From assembly GCF_003143775.1 (NCBI RefSeq), contig NZ_QFRJ01000006.1:62001-126000 (forward strand): DNA of 64,000 nucleotides, given 5' to 3'. Under the pieces are notes generated by a model. It ran no database searches, was not told the origin of the DNA, and was given only the letters and a program-made list of their open reading frames with translations. Made by a program: the position numbers and the translations under genes. Source of the stretch: Brumimicrobium oceani (GTDB lineage Bacteria > Bacteroidota > Bacteroidia > Flavobacteriales_D > Crocinitomicaceae). This document shows positions 29,601-38,327 of this stretch, piece by piece (position 1 is the first letter of the stretch; the number at the start of each line of letters is the position of its first letter).

Positions 29601-30509
29601 AAATTTACTGATCCCCATGTCAATTTGAAATGCGCCAAATCCTCCATTAAAACTAGCATCATAAGCGCCAGTTGAAGTAGGATACCCCGTTCCAAACACA
29701 ATTCCTCCAGCATATAAATTAGCATCTAAATCGGGAGCTGCTGTAAAGCCCCAATTATCTGCTGTTGAACCAGTGAATGTAGAAAAGGTCAAACTGGGAT
29801 CAATTATTAAGGTGGCAGTTGTGTCGTAAGCATCAGGAAAATAGTAGCTCACCGTATCTTGATTTACCTTAAATTCAGCTTCTACCTCTTGGTGAGGATT
29901 TTCTTCTGATTCGCTCCAAACGTGTAACCCATCTTCGATTATTGCTCCAAAACGCGAATGAATTTCAACTCTTTTTTTCCCTACGTTCAAAGCTCCCATT
30001 CCTTCATGAAAAATTTGAATAATAGAAGGGTCTATCCCTGGAGCAACTTCAAAAGAATATTTGATGTTGTCGGAATCTATTTGTAAAAGCATATCAATTC
30101 CCGGATAAAACTCAACAAAACGAAGCATTTTAAAAGAAACTACTTTCGACTTCCATTTAGAGGTATCTTTTCCTAGGAAATAGTTTTTATAAAATTTGGA
30201 GTTTTCTGATTCTACAACCTTACCTTTCCAAGATGAATTTATAAAATGGCTGTGAATGGTGTGGAGCTTAACCAAATCAAAATCTTTATCACCATGAGCT
30301 GCATCATGGAGCTCTCCGATATTGCTTAAAGCATAGGTAAACTTATCTCTCTCAATAAAGAAATTTCCTTTTTGTAAAGCTACTTTATAAAGTATTTGAT
30401 TGTCCCACTGACCTCGATTAGGTTCAAACCATGCTTCTCCACTCTGTCCAAGAATACTTGGAACAAAGCATAAAACCAGCAGTAAAAATGAAATAAATCG
30501 TGCCATCAT
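26625..30509 (-). CDS. Large type IX secreted protein with SBBP-type propeller, PKD and gliding-motility C-terminal domain
   Basis: A 1,294-residue exported protein. A signal peptide (ends I-L-G-Q) is followed by an N-terminal domain opening W-F-E-P-N-R-G-Q-W-D, then SBBP-like beta-propeller repeats (about 250-740, many S-T-Y-I-G-G / S-T-F-L-G-G-S-G-N units with F-P-x-T-G-N-A-Y). A PKD domain (about 750-830, Y-W-D-F-G-D-G-S) and four or five Ig-like repeats with W-S-P come next. The last 85 residues form a type B sorting domain: Y-V-P-N-S-F-T-P-D-G-D-G-I-N-D, then I-F-D-R-W-G-E and D-G-T-Y-V-W. It is likely displayed or released by the type IX system. Confidence 0.93.
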   Translation of the reverse strand: MMARFISFLLLVLCFVPSILGQSGEAWFEPNRGQWDNQILYKVALQKGNFFIERDKFTYALSNIGELHDAAHGDKDFDLVKLHTIHSHFINSSWKGKVVESENSKFYKNYFLGKDTSKWKSKVVSFKMLRFVEFYPGIDMLLQIDSDNIKYSFEVAPGIDPSIIQIFHEGMGALNVGKKRVEIHSRFGAIIEDGLHVWSESEENPHQEVEAEFKVNQDTVSYYFPDAYDTTATLIIDPSLTFSTFTGSTADNWGFTAAPDLDANLYAGGIVFGTGYPTSTGAYDASFNGGFGAFQIDMGISKFSSDGTALIYSTYIGGSGNETPNSIVTNDQGELYILGGTTSTDFPITGNAYQSTHNGGTMTTQIAITFNGTDIVVAKLSSDGSALLGSTFLGGSGNDGLNVSNLNYNYGDVFRGEIILDNNGDVLITSSTQSADFPIFNGSDNSLGGAQDAIVAKFNPALSSLYWSTYLGGSNDEAGYSIQVSSSNSIYISGGTNSSNFPATGGHQSSYQGGSADGFLVEMNGLNSNLVGGTYIGTNLYDQSFFVQLDQLDRVYVFGQTSGPMVISPGVYNNANSGQFIRQYNTDLSTLNWSTRVGGGNNTVEISPTAFLVSNCNEIYYTGWGGQVNQSVQATGSTSQGFPTTANAYQTVTNGNNFYIGVLSENAAALNYGTFMGGVASSSNHVDGGTSRFDKQGRIYHAVCAACQGNPNGFTTTPGVYSETNNSSNCNLAAWKFDLGAMYSAMSGPTGTQCLNDTTFFDNQSLNGNEFYWDFGDGSTSTAVNPFHVYTSPGIYDVMLVVSDNQGCFDADTSFLTVEIGDFNGAVVQPTGEICPGDSFPLEASGGVNYEWSPALFLDDPNIPNPIATIDSTTTFTVIVSDSCGADTLTVVLETFETTASSISNQEICQGDSVYIWASGGVDYLWSSSDLTSVIGPLNDDSLLISPNIDASYTVEVITVDGCSVSEEVEVSVFSGPPQPELRDTAYVCEGDKAYLSVNFAPEIIWSPNMDINTTTGQNVIISSPVDRWYYVDFTNPCGTVRDSVFIKVIGVSPMAGNDTIVCSGQPVNLWASGGVAYEWVPSSLVDSPSSSVTMATPNNPTIFTVYITDKYGCGASATVEIDHFPTPFVSASADYYGFVGDEVDLSASSNNPGGNYVWSPPQFLSCVECKSTTAKPDQSMTYTVNFTDENGCLATDEVEIIYEGIIYVPNSFTPDGDGINDNFFVEGGNIKEFHLLIFDRWGEVLFESFDMNAGWNGTYGNKVCQDGTYVWKIVYEDLENNKKELVGHVNLLR

Positions 30510-30666
30510 TCAAATATACAAAATGTAATTTTATCCATATAATTCTAAAGGCTAAATGTCTTTAACACAACCTATAATAAAACTCTTCTCCAAACACTTT
30601 AGTTGCTTTTAGGAGTAAATAAACAACACTCACGCATTTTTATATGGTTAAAAGAGATAATAAAAC

Positions 30667-30674
30667 TATTTTTG
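30667..30674 (+). promoter_or_regulatory. Putative Bacteroidota -7 promoter element
   Basis: TATTTTTG matches TAnnTTTG exactly, 21 bases before the start codon of the amidophosphoribosyltransferase gene. The -33 region lacks a clear TTTG. Confidence 0.5.
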
Positions 30675-30695
30675 TAGAAGAAAAATATCAAGTCC

Positions 30696-32597
30696 ATGAG
30701 TGATGCAATCAAGCATGAGTGCGGAATAGCACTTCTTCGTTTAAAAAAACCTTTAGAATACTACGTAGATAAATACGGAACAGCCTTTTACGGCTTAAAC
30801 AAGATGTATTTATTAATGGAAAAACAACACAATCGCGGTCAGGATGGTGCTGGTTTAGCCAATATTAAGCTAGACATGAAACCGGGTGAACGCTATATTT
30901 CAAGAAGTAGATCTGTTGATCCTAAACCAATTCAGGACATCTTTACGACCATTAATAGTCGATTTGAAGAAATCTCAAAACAAAACCCCGATTTATTGAG
31001 GGACATCGATTATTTAAAGAAAAACGTTGGTTTTACTGGTGAATTATTCTTAGGGCATTTACGTTATGGAACTTCAGGAAAAAATGGAATTGAAAGTTGT
31101 CACCCCTTCTTACGCCAAAATAATTGGATGACAAGAAACCTTGTGGTTGCAGGTAACTTCAATTTAACAAACGTTGATGAATTGTTTGAAGTGCTTTCTA
31201 ATTTGGGACAGCATCCTAAAGAAAAGTCGGATACCGTTACGGTTTTAGAAAAAATCGGACATTTCTTGGATGTTGAGAACGAAGGCCTTTTTAAGCAATA
31301 CAAAACACAAGGATACAACAATAAAGAAATCACTTCTAAAATTGCAGAGCACTTAGATATTCAAAACATATTGAAACGTGCCTCAGAAGATTGGGATGGT
31401 GGATATACCATGTCAGGACTTTTTGGTCATGGAGACGCTTTTGTTTTGAGAGATCCAGCAGGAATTCGTCCAGCTTTTTGGTATGAAGATGAAGAGATAT
31501 GTGTAGTTGCCTCGGAGCGACCTGTTATTCAAACAGCTTTCGATTTAAAGAAGGACGACATTAAAGAATTAACACCAGGACACGCATTAATCATCAAAAA
31601 ATCTGGTGAATTAAGCGAAGTGAAAATTAACGAACCAACACAAAGAGCTGCCTGTTCTTTTGAAAGAATTTACTTCTCTAGAGGGAATGACTACGACATT
31701 TATAAAGAGAGAAAACTATTAGGTCAATATTTAATTCCTCAGATAATTGAAAGTATCGACAATGAGCTTGATAATGCTGTATTCTCTTTTATTCCAAACA
31801 CGGCAGAAATGTCATTTTACGGAATGATGAAAGGCTTAGAGGATTTCTTGAATGTGGAAAAAATGGAAGCCATCAAAGCTTTAGGAAGTGATATGACAGA
31901 TGAAAATCTGAGTAAAATCCTGACTAGAAAAACCCGCTTTGAAAAAATTGCGATTAAGGATGCCAAACTAAGAACTTTCATTACCCAAGAGGAGGCGCGA
32001 GACGATATGGTTGCGCACGTTTATGACATTACCTACGGAACAGTGAAGAGAAATGTCGATAATTTAGTGGTAATCGATGATTCTATTGTACGTGGTACAA
32101 CATTAAAACAAAGTATCCTTCGCATTTTAGATCGTTTAGAACCTAAGAGAATTGTTGTTGTTTCCTCTGCACCGCAAATTCGCTATCCTGATTGTTATGG
32201 AATTGACATGGCAAAAATGAGTGAGTTTATTGCTTTCGAAGCAGCTATTGAACTCCTAAAAGACAAAGGAAAAGCTTATATAATTGACGAGGTTTACAAA
32301 AAATGTGTTGAGCAACAAAATTATCCAAAAGAACAAATTAAGAACTACGTAAAAGAAATTTACGAACCGTTTACCGCCAACGAAATCTCAGCCAAAATTG
32401 CAGAACTTTTAACACCTGTAGATATGAAGTCTGAAGTGGTCATTGTTTATCAAACCATTGAAAATCTTCATAAGGCTTGCCCAGACAACACAGGTGATTG
32501 GTACTTTACAGGAAATTACCCAACACCTGGAGGAAACAAGGTAGTCAACAGAGCATTTATGAATTACATCGAAGGAATTGGCGGTCGCGCTTATTAG
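30696..32597 (+). CDS. Amidophosphoribosyltransferase, long Bacteroidota form (PurF-like)
   Basis: A 633-residue glutamine PRPP amidotransferase homologue. The N-terminal nucleophile cysteine is C9 (H-E-C-G-I-A-L), within the Ntn glutaminase domain with R-G-Q-D-G-A-G and H-L-R-Y-G-T-S-G. The PRTase domain has the PRPP loop V-V-I-D-D-S-I-V-R-G-T-T around residue 460. Standard PurF is 450-510 residues; this one has extra segments in the glutaminase domain and a C-terminal extension of about 100 residues. Eight residues precede the cysteine, so processing or removal would be needed. It may be a second PurF or a specialised paralogue, hence no symbol. The histidine kinase gene follows 9 bases later. 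Confidence 0.88.
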   Translation: MSDAIKHECGIALLRLKKPLEYYVDKYGTAFYGLNKMYLLMEKQHNRGQDGAGLANIKLDMKPGERYISRSRSVDPKPIQDIFTTINSRFEEISKQNPDLLRDIDYLKKNVGFTGELFLGHLRYGTSGKNGIESCHPFLRQNNWMTRNLVVAGNFNLTNVDELFEVLSNLGQHPKEKSDTVTVLEKIGHFLDVENEGLFKQYKTQGYNNKEITSKIAEHLDIQNILKRASEDWDGGYTMSGLFGHGDAFVLRDPAGIRPAFWYEDEEICVVASERPVIQTAFDLKKDDIKELTPGHALIIKKSGELSEVKINEPTQRAACSFERIYFSRGNDYDIYKERKLLGQYLIPQIIESIDNELDNAVFSFIPNTAEMSFYGMMKGLEDFLNVEKMEAIKALGSDMTDENLSKILTRKTRFEKIAIKDAKLRTFITQEEARDDMVAHVYDITYGTVKRNVDNLVVIDDSIVRGTTLKQSILRILDRLEPKRIVVVSSAPQIRYPDCYGIDMAKMSEFIAFEAAIELLKDKGKAYIIDEVYKKCVEQQNYPKEQIKNYVKEIYEPFTANEISAKIAELLTPVDMKSEVVIVYQTIENLHKACPDNTGDWYFTGNYPTPGGNKVVNRAFMNYIEGIGGRAY

Positions 32598-32606
32598 AAA
32601 ACTAAA

Positions 32607-33503
32607 ATGAAGAAGCAAACAGCTATATTTTTCTATATTCTAGGAGTGTATGTAGTCATGCAGTTTGTTTGGTGGGGCTACCACCTCATAGAGCTTTCCT
32701 CAGAAATAAATACGAAGGATTCAGCAAATAAGAGAATGATAATGATCATTGGAGAAGGATTAGTTTTCTTCTTCATTCTTATGCTGGGCTTATGGAAAAT
32801 TAGAAACTCTATACAAAAGGAGATGAAACTTTCTAGGCGTCAGAATAACTTCCTACTTTCGGTAACACATGAACTCAAAACACCACTAACTTCCAACAAA
32901 CTGTACCTCCAAACCTTGTTAAAAAGAAAAAGCTTGGAAAGAGAACAACAGGAAGATATGCTAAATCAAGCCATTGTAGAAAACAAGCGTTTAGAAGATA
33001 TGATAGAAAATATCCTCACGGCTACGCGCATCGAAAACCACCGACTACAATTAAACATTGAAGAGTATAATTTGAGCGAGCAGATCACCCAAATAGTCCA
33101 AAAATGGGCCAAAAACAGAATTCCCGTAAAACTTTCAATCGAGGAAAACATCATCTCAAAAGTTGATTTATTCATCATTGAAACCGTATTGCATAACCTT
33201 CTAGAAAACGCCTTAAAATACGCAGGAGATCAACCCAAAATTGAAGTTTATTTAAACAGAAAAAAGAATGTGATCACTTGGGGTGTAAAAGATGATGGAA
33301 AAGGAGTTCCTCCTGAATATATCGGAGAGGTTTTTAGCAAATTTGTTCGCATCGGAAACGAAGAAACCAGAGCGCAAAAGGGGACGGGATTAGGACTCTA
33401 TATCGTAAAAAGCCTCCTTCAATTTCATGGAGATACAATAGTTTACCTCCCTAACAAACCAGAAGGAGCGCATTTTAAAATCACTAGACATGAAAGAAAA
33501 TAA
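32607..33503 (+). CDS. Orphan sensor histidine kinase
   Basis: A 298-residue compact kinase with two membrane helices (about 7-28 and 44-63) enclosing only about 15 residues outside, so it probably senses within the membrane. Hallmarks are S-V-T-H88-E-L-K-T-P, N-L-L-E-N-A-L-K-Y, D-D-G-K-G-V and G-T-G-L-G-L-Y-I-V. No response regulator is next to it. It lies between the amidophosphoribosyltransferase gene and gpmI, overlapping the latter by 14 bases. Confidence 0.9.
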   Translation: MKKQTAIFFYILGVYVVMQFVWWGYHLIELSSEINTKDSANKRMIMIIGEGLVFFFILMLGLWKIRNSIQKEMKLSRRQNNFLLSVTHELKTPLTSNKLYLQTLLKRKSLEREQQEDMLNQAIVENKRLEDMIENILTATRIENHRLQLNIEEYNLSEQITQIVQKWAKNRIPVKLSIEENIISKVDLFIIETVLHNLLENALKYAGDQPKIEVYLNRKKNVITWGVKDDGKGVPPEYIGEVFSKFVRIGNEETRAQKGTGLGLYIVKSLLQFHGDTIVYLPNKPEGAHFKITRHERK

Positions 33504-35010
33504 GAAAGTTGGATTAATAATTTTAGATGGTTGGGGAATTGGAGACAAAAGTAAATCAGACGCGATTTATAATGCTAATACTCCAATTATGGATAATTTA
33601 TTGAAACAATATCCTAACGCTCATCTCACTACTTTTGGCGAACAAGTTGGTTTACCTAAAGGACAAATGGGAAACTCTGAGGTTGGGCATTTGAATATTG
33701 GCGCGGGAAGAATAGTTTATCAAGAACTCACCCGCATCAATAAATCTATTCGTGATGGTGATTTTTTTAAATTAGACACATTAACAAAAGCTTTTGAAAA
33801 AGCGAAAGAAACTAATCAGAAAGTTCACTTTATTGGATTAGTTTCTGAAGGTGGGGTGCACAGTTCACAACAACATCTACATGCACTATGCGATATGGCC
33901 AATCAGCATGCATTAGAAAAAGTATATATCCACGGATTTACAGATGGAAGAGATTGCGATCCTAAAAGTGGAAAGCTATTTTTTGAAAATTTAGAAAACC
34001 ATATTGCTGAAAGCCCAATCAAAATAGCTTCCATTATTGGTCGTTATTACGCCATGGACAGAGATCAACGCTGGGAAAGGGTTGAAGAATCCTATAATTT
34101 GATGACACAATTGAAAGGAAAACGTTTCAATTCCGTTGAAAACGTTTTTGACCACTGTTATACTGAAGAAATAACAGACGAATTCATCACGCCTTCGGTA
34201 ATCAATCATGGAGATGAAAACACAAGAATTGAAGAAGGAGATTTGGTGATTAGTTTTAATTTCAGAACAGATAGACCAAGAGAAATTGTTACGGTACTCA
34301 ATCAAAAAGCGATTGAAGGCTATGAAATGAAACCGCTAAGCATAGACCTTTTAACAATGACCTCCTATGATGATACATTCCAAAATGTAGAAGTTATTTT
34401 TAACAAGGACAATTTAGAAAATACCTTGGGTGAAGTTCTTGAATCGCATTCAAAAACACAAGTTCGAATCGCAGAAACAGAGAAATACCCCCATGTAACA
34501 TTTTTCTTTTCTGGCGGGAGAGAACTGCCTTTTAAAGGTGAAAAAAGAATCTTGGTCAACTCTCCTAAAGTGGCTACCTATGATTTACAACCAGAAATGA
34601 GTGCTCTGGAAGTAACACAAAAAATAAGCGCAGACATCATTCAAGAATCACCAGATTTCTTTTGCCTAAACTTTGCAAATCCAGATATGGTTGGACACAC
34701 TGGAGTTTATGAGGCGATTATAAAAGCCGTTGAAACGGTAGACCATTGTTTAGGAAATGTGATTGATGCGGGGAAAACTAAAGGATACGAATTTATCGTA
34801 ATTGCAGACCATGGGAATGCGGATATGGCAATTAACCCTGATGGTTCACCCAATACAGCTCATTCACTAAATCCAGTGCCCGTAGTGTATGTTACAGATG
34901 ATTCTTTAACGTTGAAAAGTGGAATTCTTGCAGATGTAGCACCAACAATACTGAATAGAATGGGGATAGAAAAACCTGTTGAAATGACAGGAAAATGTTT
35001 ATTGAGTTAG
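33490..35010 (+). CDS. gpmI: 2,3-bisphosphoglycerate-independent phosphoglycerate mutase
   Basis: A 506-residue glycolytic enzyme interconverting 3- and 2-phosphoglycerate with two manganese ions. Visible are the metal ligand D13 in I-L-D-G-W-G, the phosphoserine S63 in M-G-N-S-E-V-G-H, H-G-F-T-D-G-R-D, N-F-R-T-D-R-P-R-E and the C-terminal metal sites N-P-D-M-V-G-H-T-G and A-D-H-G-N-A-D. The length is normal for the family. The start overlaps the preceding kinase gene by 14 bases. Confidence 0.97.
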   Translation: MKENKKVGLIILDGWGIGDKSKSDAIYNANTPIMDNLLKQYPNAHLTTFGEQVGLPKGQMGNSEVGHLNIGAGRIVYQELTRINKSIRDGDFFKLDTLTKAFEKAKETNQKVHFIGLVSEGGVHSSQQHLHALCDMANQHALEKVYIHGFTDGRDCDPKSGKLFFENLENHIAESPIKIASIIGRYYAMDRDQRWERVEESYNLMTQLKGKRFNSVENVFDHCYTEEITDEFITPSVINHGDENTRIEEGDLVISFNFRTDRPREIVTVLNQKAIEGYEMKPLSIDLLTMTSYDDTFQNVEVIFNKDNLENTLGEVLESHSKTQVRIAETEKYPHVTFFFSGGRELPFKGEKRILVNSPKVATYDLQPEMSALEVTQKISADIIQESPDFFCLNFANPDMVGHTGVYEAIIKAVETVDHCLGNVIDAGKTKGYEFIVIADHGNADMAINPDGSPNTAHSLNPVPVVYVTDDSLTLKSGILADVAPTILNRMGIEKPVEMTGKCLLS

Positions 35011-35133
35011 ATAAACAGTAAGAAACAAATAGGCTGTATATGAAATACTGTGGGTAATCAATTTTAATCCTTTGAAAAATGAATAGTTCTGCTACGTATT
35101 TAACTGTAACCTACATGAGCTGTATTTTATAGT

Positions 35134-35518
35134 ATTGGGTTACCAAGATAAATCGTTAGCTAAAGTTTATTTGAAGAAAATCTTATCGTCACCGTCAAGC
35201 TTTTTTTCAGCCAATTGAGAAGTTTTAAAAAAAAATGAATTATTTGGATTCGACTTATCATTAATTTGTTTTGAAATTTATAATTGCCAGGAGTGGCGAC
35301 ACATGGTTACAAGTCAAGTTATTAGTACCCTTTCTTTTCTAAAAAAAGAACTAGTATAGGTTAATGAAAGTATTAATTCTGGTTTGTGTCACCACTCCTG
35401 TGGCTTGATAAAAAACGCAAGCCGTTTTTTATTGACATATCACCCACTCTGTGGGCTTAGCTAGGATTACAGCACAGAAAAATCTCCTTCCATAAACGAC
35501 CTAACTTGGTAACCCAAT
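35134..35518. mobile_element. 385-bp element with terminal inverted repeats (MITE-like)
   Basis: Fourteen bases, ATTGGGTTACCAAG at 35134, recur as a perfect inverse complement at 35505-35518, and the match continues imperfectly for about ten bases inward (shared TCGTT). Inside is a second inverted repeat (35286-35302 with 35386-35404, core GAGTGGNGACAC) and a perfect 10-pair hairpin with a T-run (35408-35432). No coding frame is present. I could not find a clear target-site duplication. A nonautonomous transposable element is the simplest reading; a structured RNA is the alternative. Confidence 0.5.
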
Positions 35519-35561
35519 TTTTTTTATTTTCCGAGGGACGACAAGCTTAATAGTGTTCAAC

Positions 35562-35594
35562 AAAAAAAGAGGAGTCAATAACTCCTCTTTTTTC
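35562..35594 (-). terminator. Bidirectional rho-independent terminator
   Basis: AAAAAAGAGGAGT and ACTCCTCTTTTTT form a perfect stem of 13 pairs around a five-base loop, with A and T runs on the two sides. It lies 21 bases past the leftward choice-of-anchor-L gene and can also stop transcription from gpmI. Confidence 0.85.
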
Positions 35595-35615
35595 GTAATA
35601 TAAATTTTATGATTT

Positions 35616-37802
35616 CTAGTCATTCACCAATTGAACAAAACCGTGTTCTTTCTTTTCTTGACCTGATAGATCTACAATCGTAAATGTATAAAAGTAAGTT
35701 CCATCAGCACATTCTGTTCCTGAATTATTCACTTTACCATTCCAAAGGAAGTTTAAGTCGGTGCTTTCAAATACAACATTCCCCCAACGATTTACAATAA
35801 CAATCTCAACGCTTTGTGCATTTTCCACATTCATTGTGAAGAAGTCATTTTGACCATCACCGTTTGGTGTAAATACGTTTGGCAAGTTATAACCCAATGG
35901 TAGTGTTACAACAACATTACGCGCAGTTTCATCACTACACTCTCCTTTCTCGGTGATTAAAGTCACAGTGTAGACGCCTTCCTCGAAGTAAGTTGTGTAC
36001 TGATCATCTGTATTGTTAACAACAGCAGTTTGTCCATTTCCGAAATCCCAATAATAAGTTGTTGCTGGATCTGAATTATTAATAAATGTAACATCAAGAG
36101 GCGCATACCCAAAATCTGGACTTGCTTCGAAATCTGCATTTGGTGGCGGATCTTGCTCCAAAAATATACTATCAATCACTGTACAAACATCGTCGGTAAT
36201 AGAATAATAATACCATCCTGAAGGCTTGTTTGGCCAAACCGATGCGTTTGTAAAATCATTGGTGTTTGTTCCAGGGCCTGTCCATTTAAACAAAGGCGTT
36301 CCCGTATATCCTGGCACGTGACCATATCCAACTACATATCCATTTTCTGCTCCACAATCTGCAGGATTTTGGATTAAGGAATCTATTTTTAATGTCTGAT
36401 TCAATGTAATGGTTGTGGTGTCTGAACTCGTAAATCCACAATCATCCGTAGCGGTTACAATATAAGTCGTTGGTCCATTAGTTGTCGCGGAAGCAAAGGA
36501 ATTAGCTCCTGTTGTTCCGTTACTCCAATTATAGGTATAAGGTGGAAATCCGTTATCTGTGGTTGCCCAAACCGGCACACTATCATTTGCACAAAGTGTT
36601 GTTGTGTCGGAAGCTATAGTTGTGGAGACGGGCTCATCATCAATCCAAATCGTTCCGTAAGAATAAACGGTATCACCACAGACGGTGACCGAATACGCAG
36701 AAATAATTATACTTTCTGGACCCTCAACTAATCCATCCGCAAACGGAGTAATTGTAACGATCAAGGTATCTTGTCCTGGTACAAATATGAGTGAATCACC
36801 TGGCGCAAAAATAGGGTAATCTACATCTGGAATTGCCGTTCCGCCTACTTGAATGTCAATGATTAAAGAATCTGAAATTTGGTTAATTGGTCGCGTAAAA
36901 GCAACAGTAGCCTCCATACATCCTTCGATTAATAAGGTATCTGAATAATCTGCATTCGTTTCTATACTAATATCTACAATGTTAGAAGAAAATGAATTCG
37001 CTTCTAAAAAAACACCTGAGTTTAGACCTTGGTCAAATACATTTGAAATTGCTAATTTAATATGGAATGTATCATTACAACTCAAGTTAGAATTAGCAGG
37101 CAACAATACTGTACTTCCGTTGTAAGCCGCCATTGGTTGACCCGCCGCAGTATATATTGGAGTATAAGAAGTTGTAAAATAAATAGCATCTGCCACCCAG
37201 TTTGGATTTGCGTTAAAACAATTCCCACCAATATCTGCATTATTTCCTGAATTTACGGAATTAATTCCCACTGGAGTAGTAGATCCAGGTATGGTCGCAA
37301 TATTCACAGCATTATTAGAGAAAGGACCATTGATTCCTGGACCTGAAATAAAGAATCCGAATACATCATTATAATTGGAACAGGTAAAACCTGAATACTC
37401 CATTGATGAAAAGATATAGTTAAATGAAAGTGTATCTCCCGATGGAACAAAATCGAATTCAATAATAGAACCATTCGTGATATTACCTCCAATGACGGTT
37501 AAATCCGGATCCCCTGTAACTACTGGTGCTCCCTCAGTATGCATCAAAACCCCGCCTGAAATAGGAAAGTTAGGGTCAGTATTGTTAAAGCGCTTAACAC
37601 CCTGTTGCACCTGATTTGCGTTTGCTGCAGAACCGTTATAGGTAATATTAAAAGCGTTAATCCCCGCTCCCAAAAGGACATCCTGAACAGCCTGTTGAGG
37701 TGTCATTGATGGCTGAATTAAATTCATCTGTTGGGCAATTAATCCAGAAATAGGAAAAAGGAAAATCGAAAGTAAAAGTAGAATGTGCTTCTTCATAGTC
37801 AT
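35616..37802 (-). CDS. Type IX secreted choice-of-anchor-L protein with Calx-beta, PKD and gliding-motility C-terminal domains
   Basis: About 728 residues. The frame is open to an ATG at 37862, but the signal peptide M-K-K-H-I-L-L-L-L...L-I-A-Q starts at 37796-37802, so the inner start is preferred. Domains in order are a choice-of-anchor-L module (about 25-290, S-G-G-V-L-M-H-T and F-G-F-F-I-S-G-P-G-I), a Calx-beta-like module (V-D-Y and E-G-P-E-S), an Ig-like repeat, a PKD domain (Y-Y-W-D-F-G-N-G) and a type B sorting domain (N-V-F-T-P-N-G-D-G-Q-N-D, I-V-N-R-W-G). Export by the type IX system and attachment or release at the surface follow from the family. Confidence 0.92.
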   Translation of the reverse strand: MTMKKHILLLLSIFLFPISGLIAQQMNLIQPSMTPQQAVQDVLLGAGINAFNITYNGSAANANQVQQGVKRFNNTDPNFPISGGVLMHTEGAPVVTGDPDLTVIGGNITNGSIIEFDFVPSGDTLSFNYIFSSMEYSGFTCSNYNDVFGFFISGPGINGPFSNNAVNIATIPGSTTPVGINSVNSGNNADIGGNCFNANPNWVADAIYFTTSYTPIYTAAGQPMAAYNGSTVLLPANSNLSCNDTFHIKLAISNVFDQGLNSGVFLEANSFSSNIVDISIETNADYSDTLLIEGCMEATVAFTRPINQISDSLIIDIQVGGTAIPDVDYPIFAPGDSLIFVPGQDTLIVTITPFADGLVEGPESIIISAYSVTVCGDTVYSYGTIWIDDEPVSTTIASDTTTLCANDSVPVWATTDNGFPPYTYNWSNGTTGANSFASATTNGPTTYIVTATDDCGFTSSDTTTITLNQTLKIDSLIQNPADCGAENGYVVGYGHVPGYTGTPLFKWTGPGTNTNDFTNASVWPNKPSGWYYYSITDDVCTVIDSIFLEQDPPPNADFEASPDFGYAPLDVTFINNSDPATTYYWDFGNGQTAVVNNTDDQYTTYFEEGVYTVTLITEKGECSDETARNVVVTLPLGYNLPNVFTPNGDGQNDFFTMNVENAQSVEIVIVNRWGNVVFESTDLNFLWNGKVNNSGTECADGTYFYTFTIVDLSGQEKKEHGFVQLVND

Positions 37803-37862
37803 GTCTTTATGTGGATATTCATAGCAAAGACGCAAATATGCAGAAAATAGTTGCTTAAGCAT

Positions 37863-38327
37863 GCTGAGCTTTTATTTAAAAGAGACCAAAATATATTGCT
37901 TATATTGGAATCTCAAAAACGAAAAAACAACTTAATAAATTGATTTAAAATGAAATCCCCCGAACTTCACCAGTTCTTACCAGAAGAGAAATGATTCTAT
38001 TTCATGGATTATCGTTGATCGAAAACACCTCCAAATAAACCACTTTAGATTAAAAACAACTAAGCCTCAGGCCAGAAAAAATCCCTTAAGCATTCAGGAA
38101 TTTGACTTTCCACTTTTATCCAATGTCTGTTATCTGATTTTTTTGAAGCCTAAAGCTGAGCACGCTAAAGTGGATAGTTTTAACTACTTATTAGACCAAT
38201 AGCACCATCAATGTTTAAGGAAGCACGCCAAAAAAAACACTGGAAACGTTAGCCTTTGACAGAATCTAAAGCAGTTCGCTTCTCATAAATTGTGATAATT
38301 TCATAACTTTACGAAAAAAGAAAATTC
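37863..38327. other. Intergenic region, possible transposase relic
   Basis: About 465 bases without an intact gene. From 37950 on the + strand, broken frames read M-K-S-P-E-L-H-Q-F-L-P-E and, later, I-Q-E-F-D-F-P-L-L, faintly like the N-terminal part of ISAon1-type transposases, interrupted by stops. This is only suggestive. The promoter of the following peptidase gene must be near 38290-38325. Confidence 0.25.

Noticed and set aside
37803-37862. N-terminal extension of the choice-of-anchor-L protein
   Set aside because: The signal peptide begins at the inner ATGs (37802/37796); the extension would place twenty unrelated residues before it.
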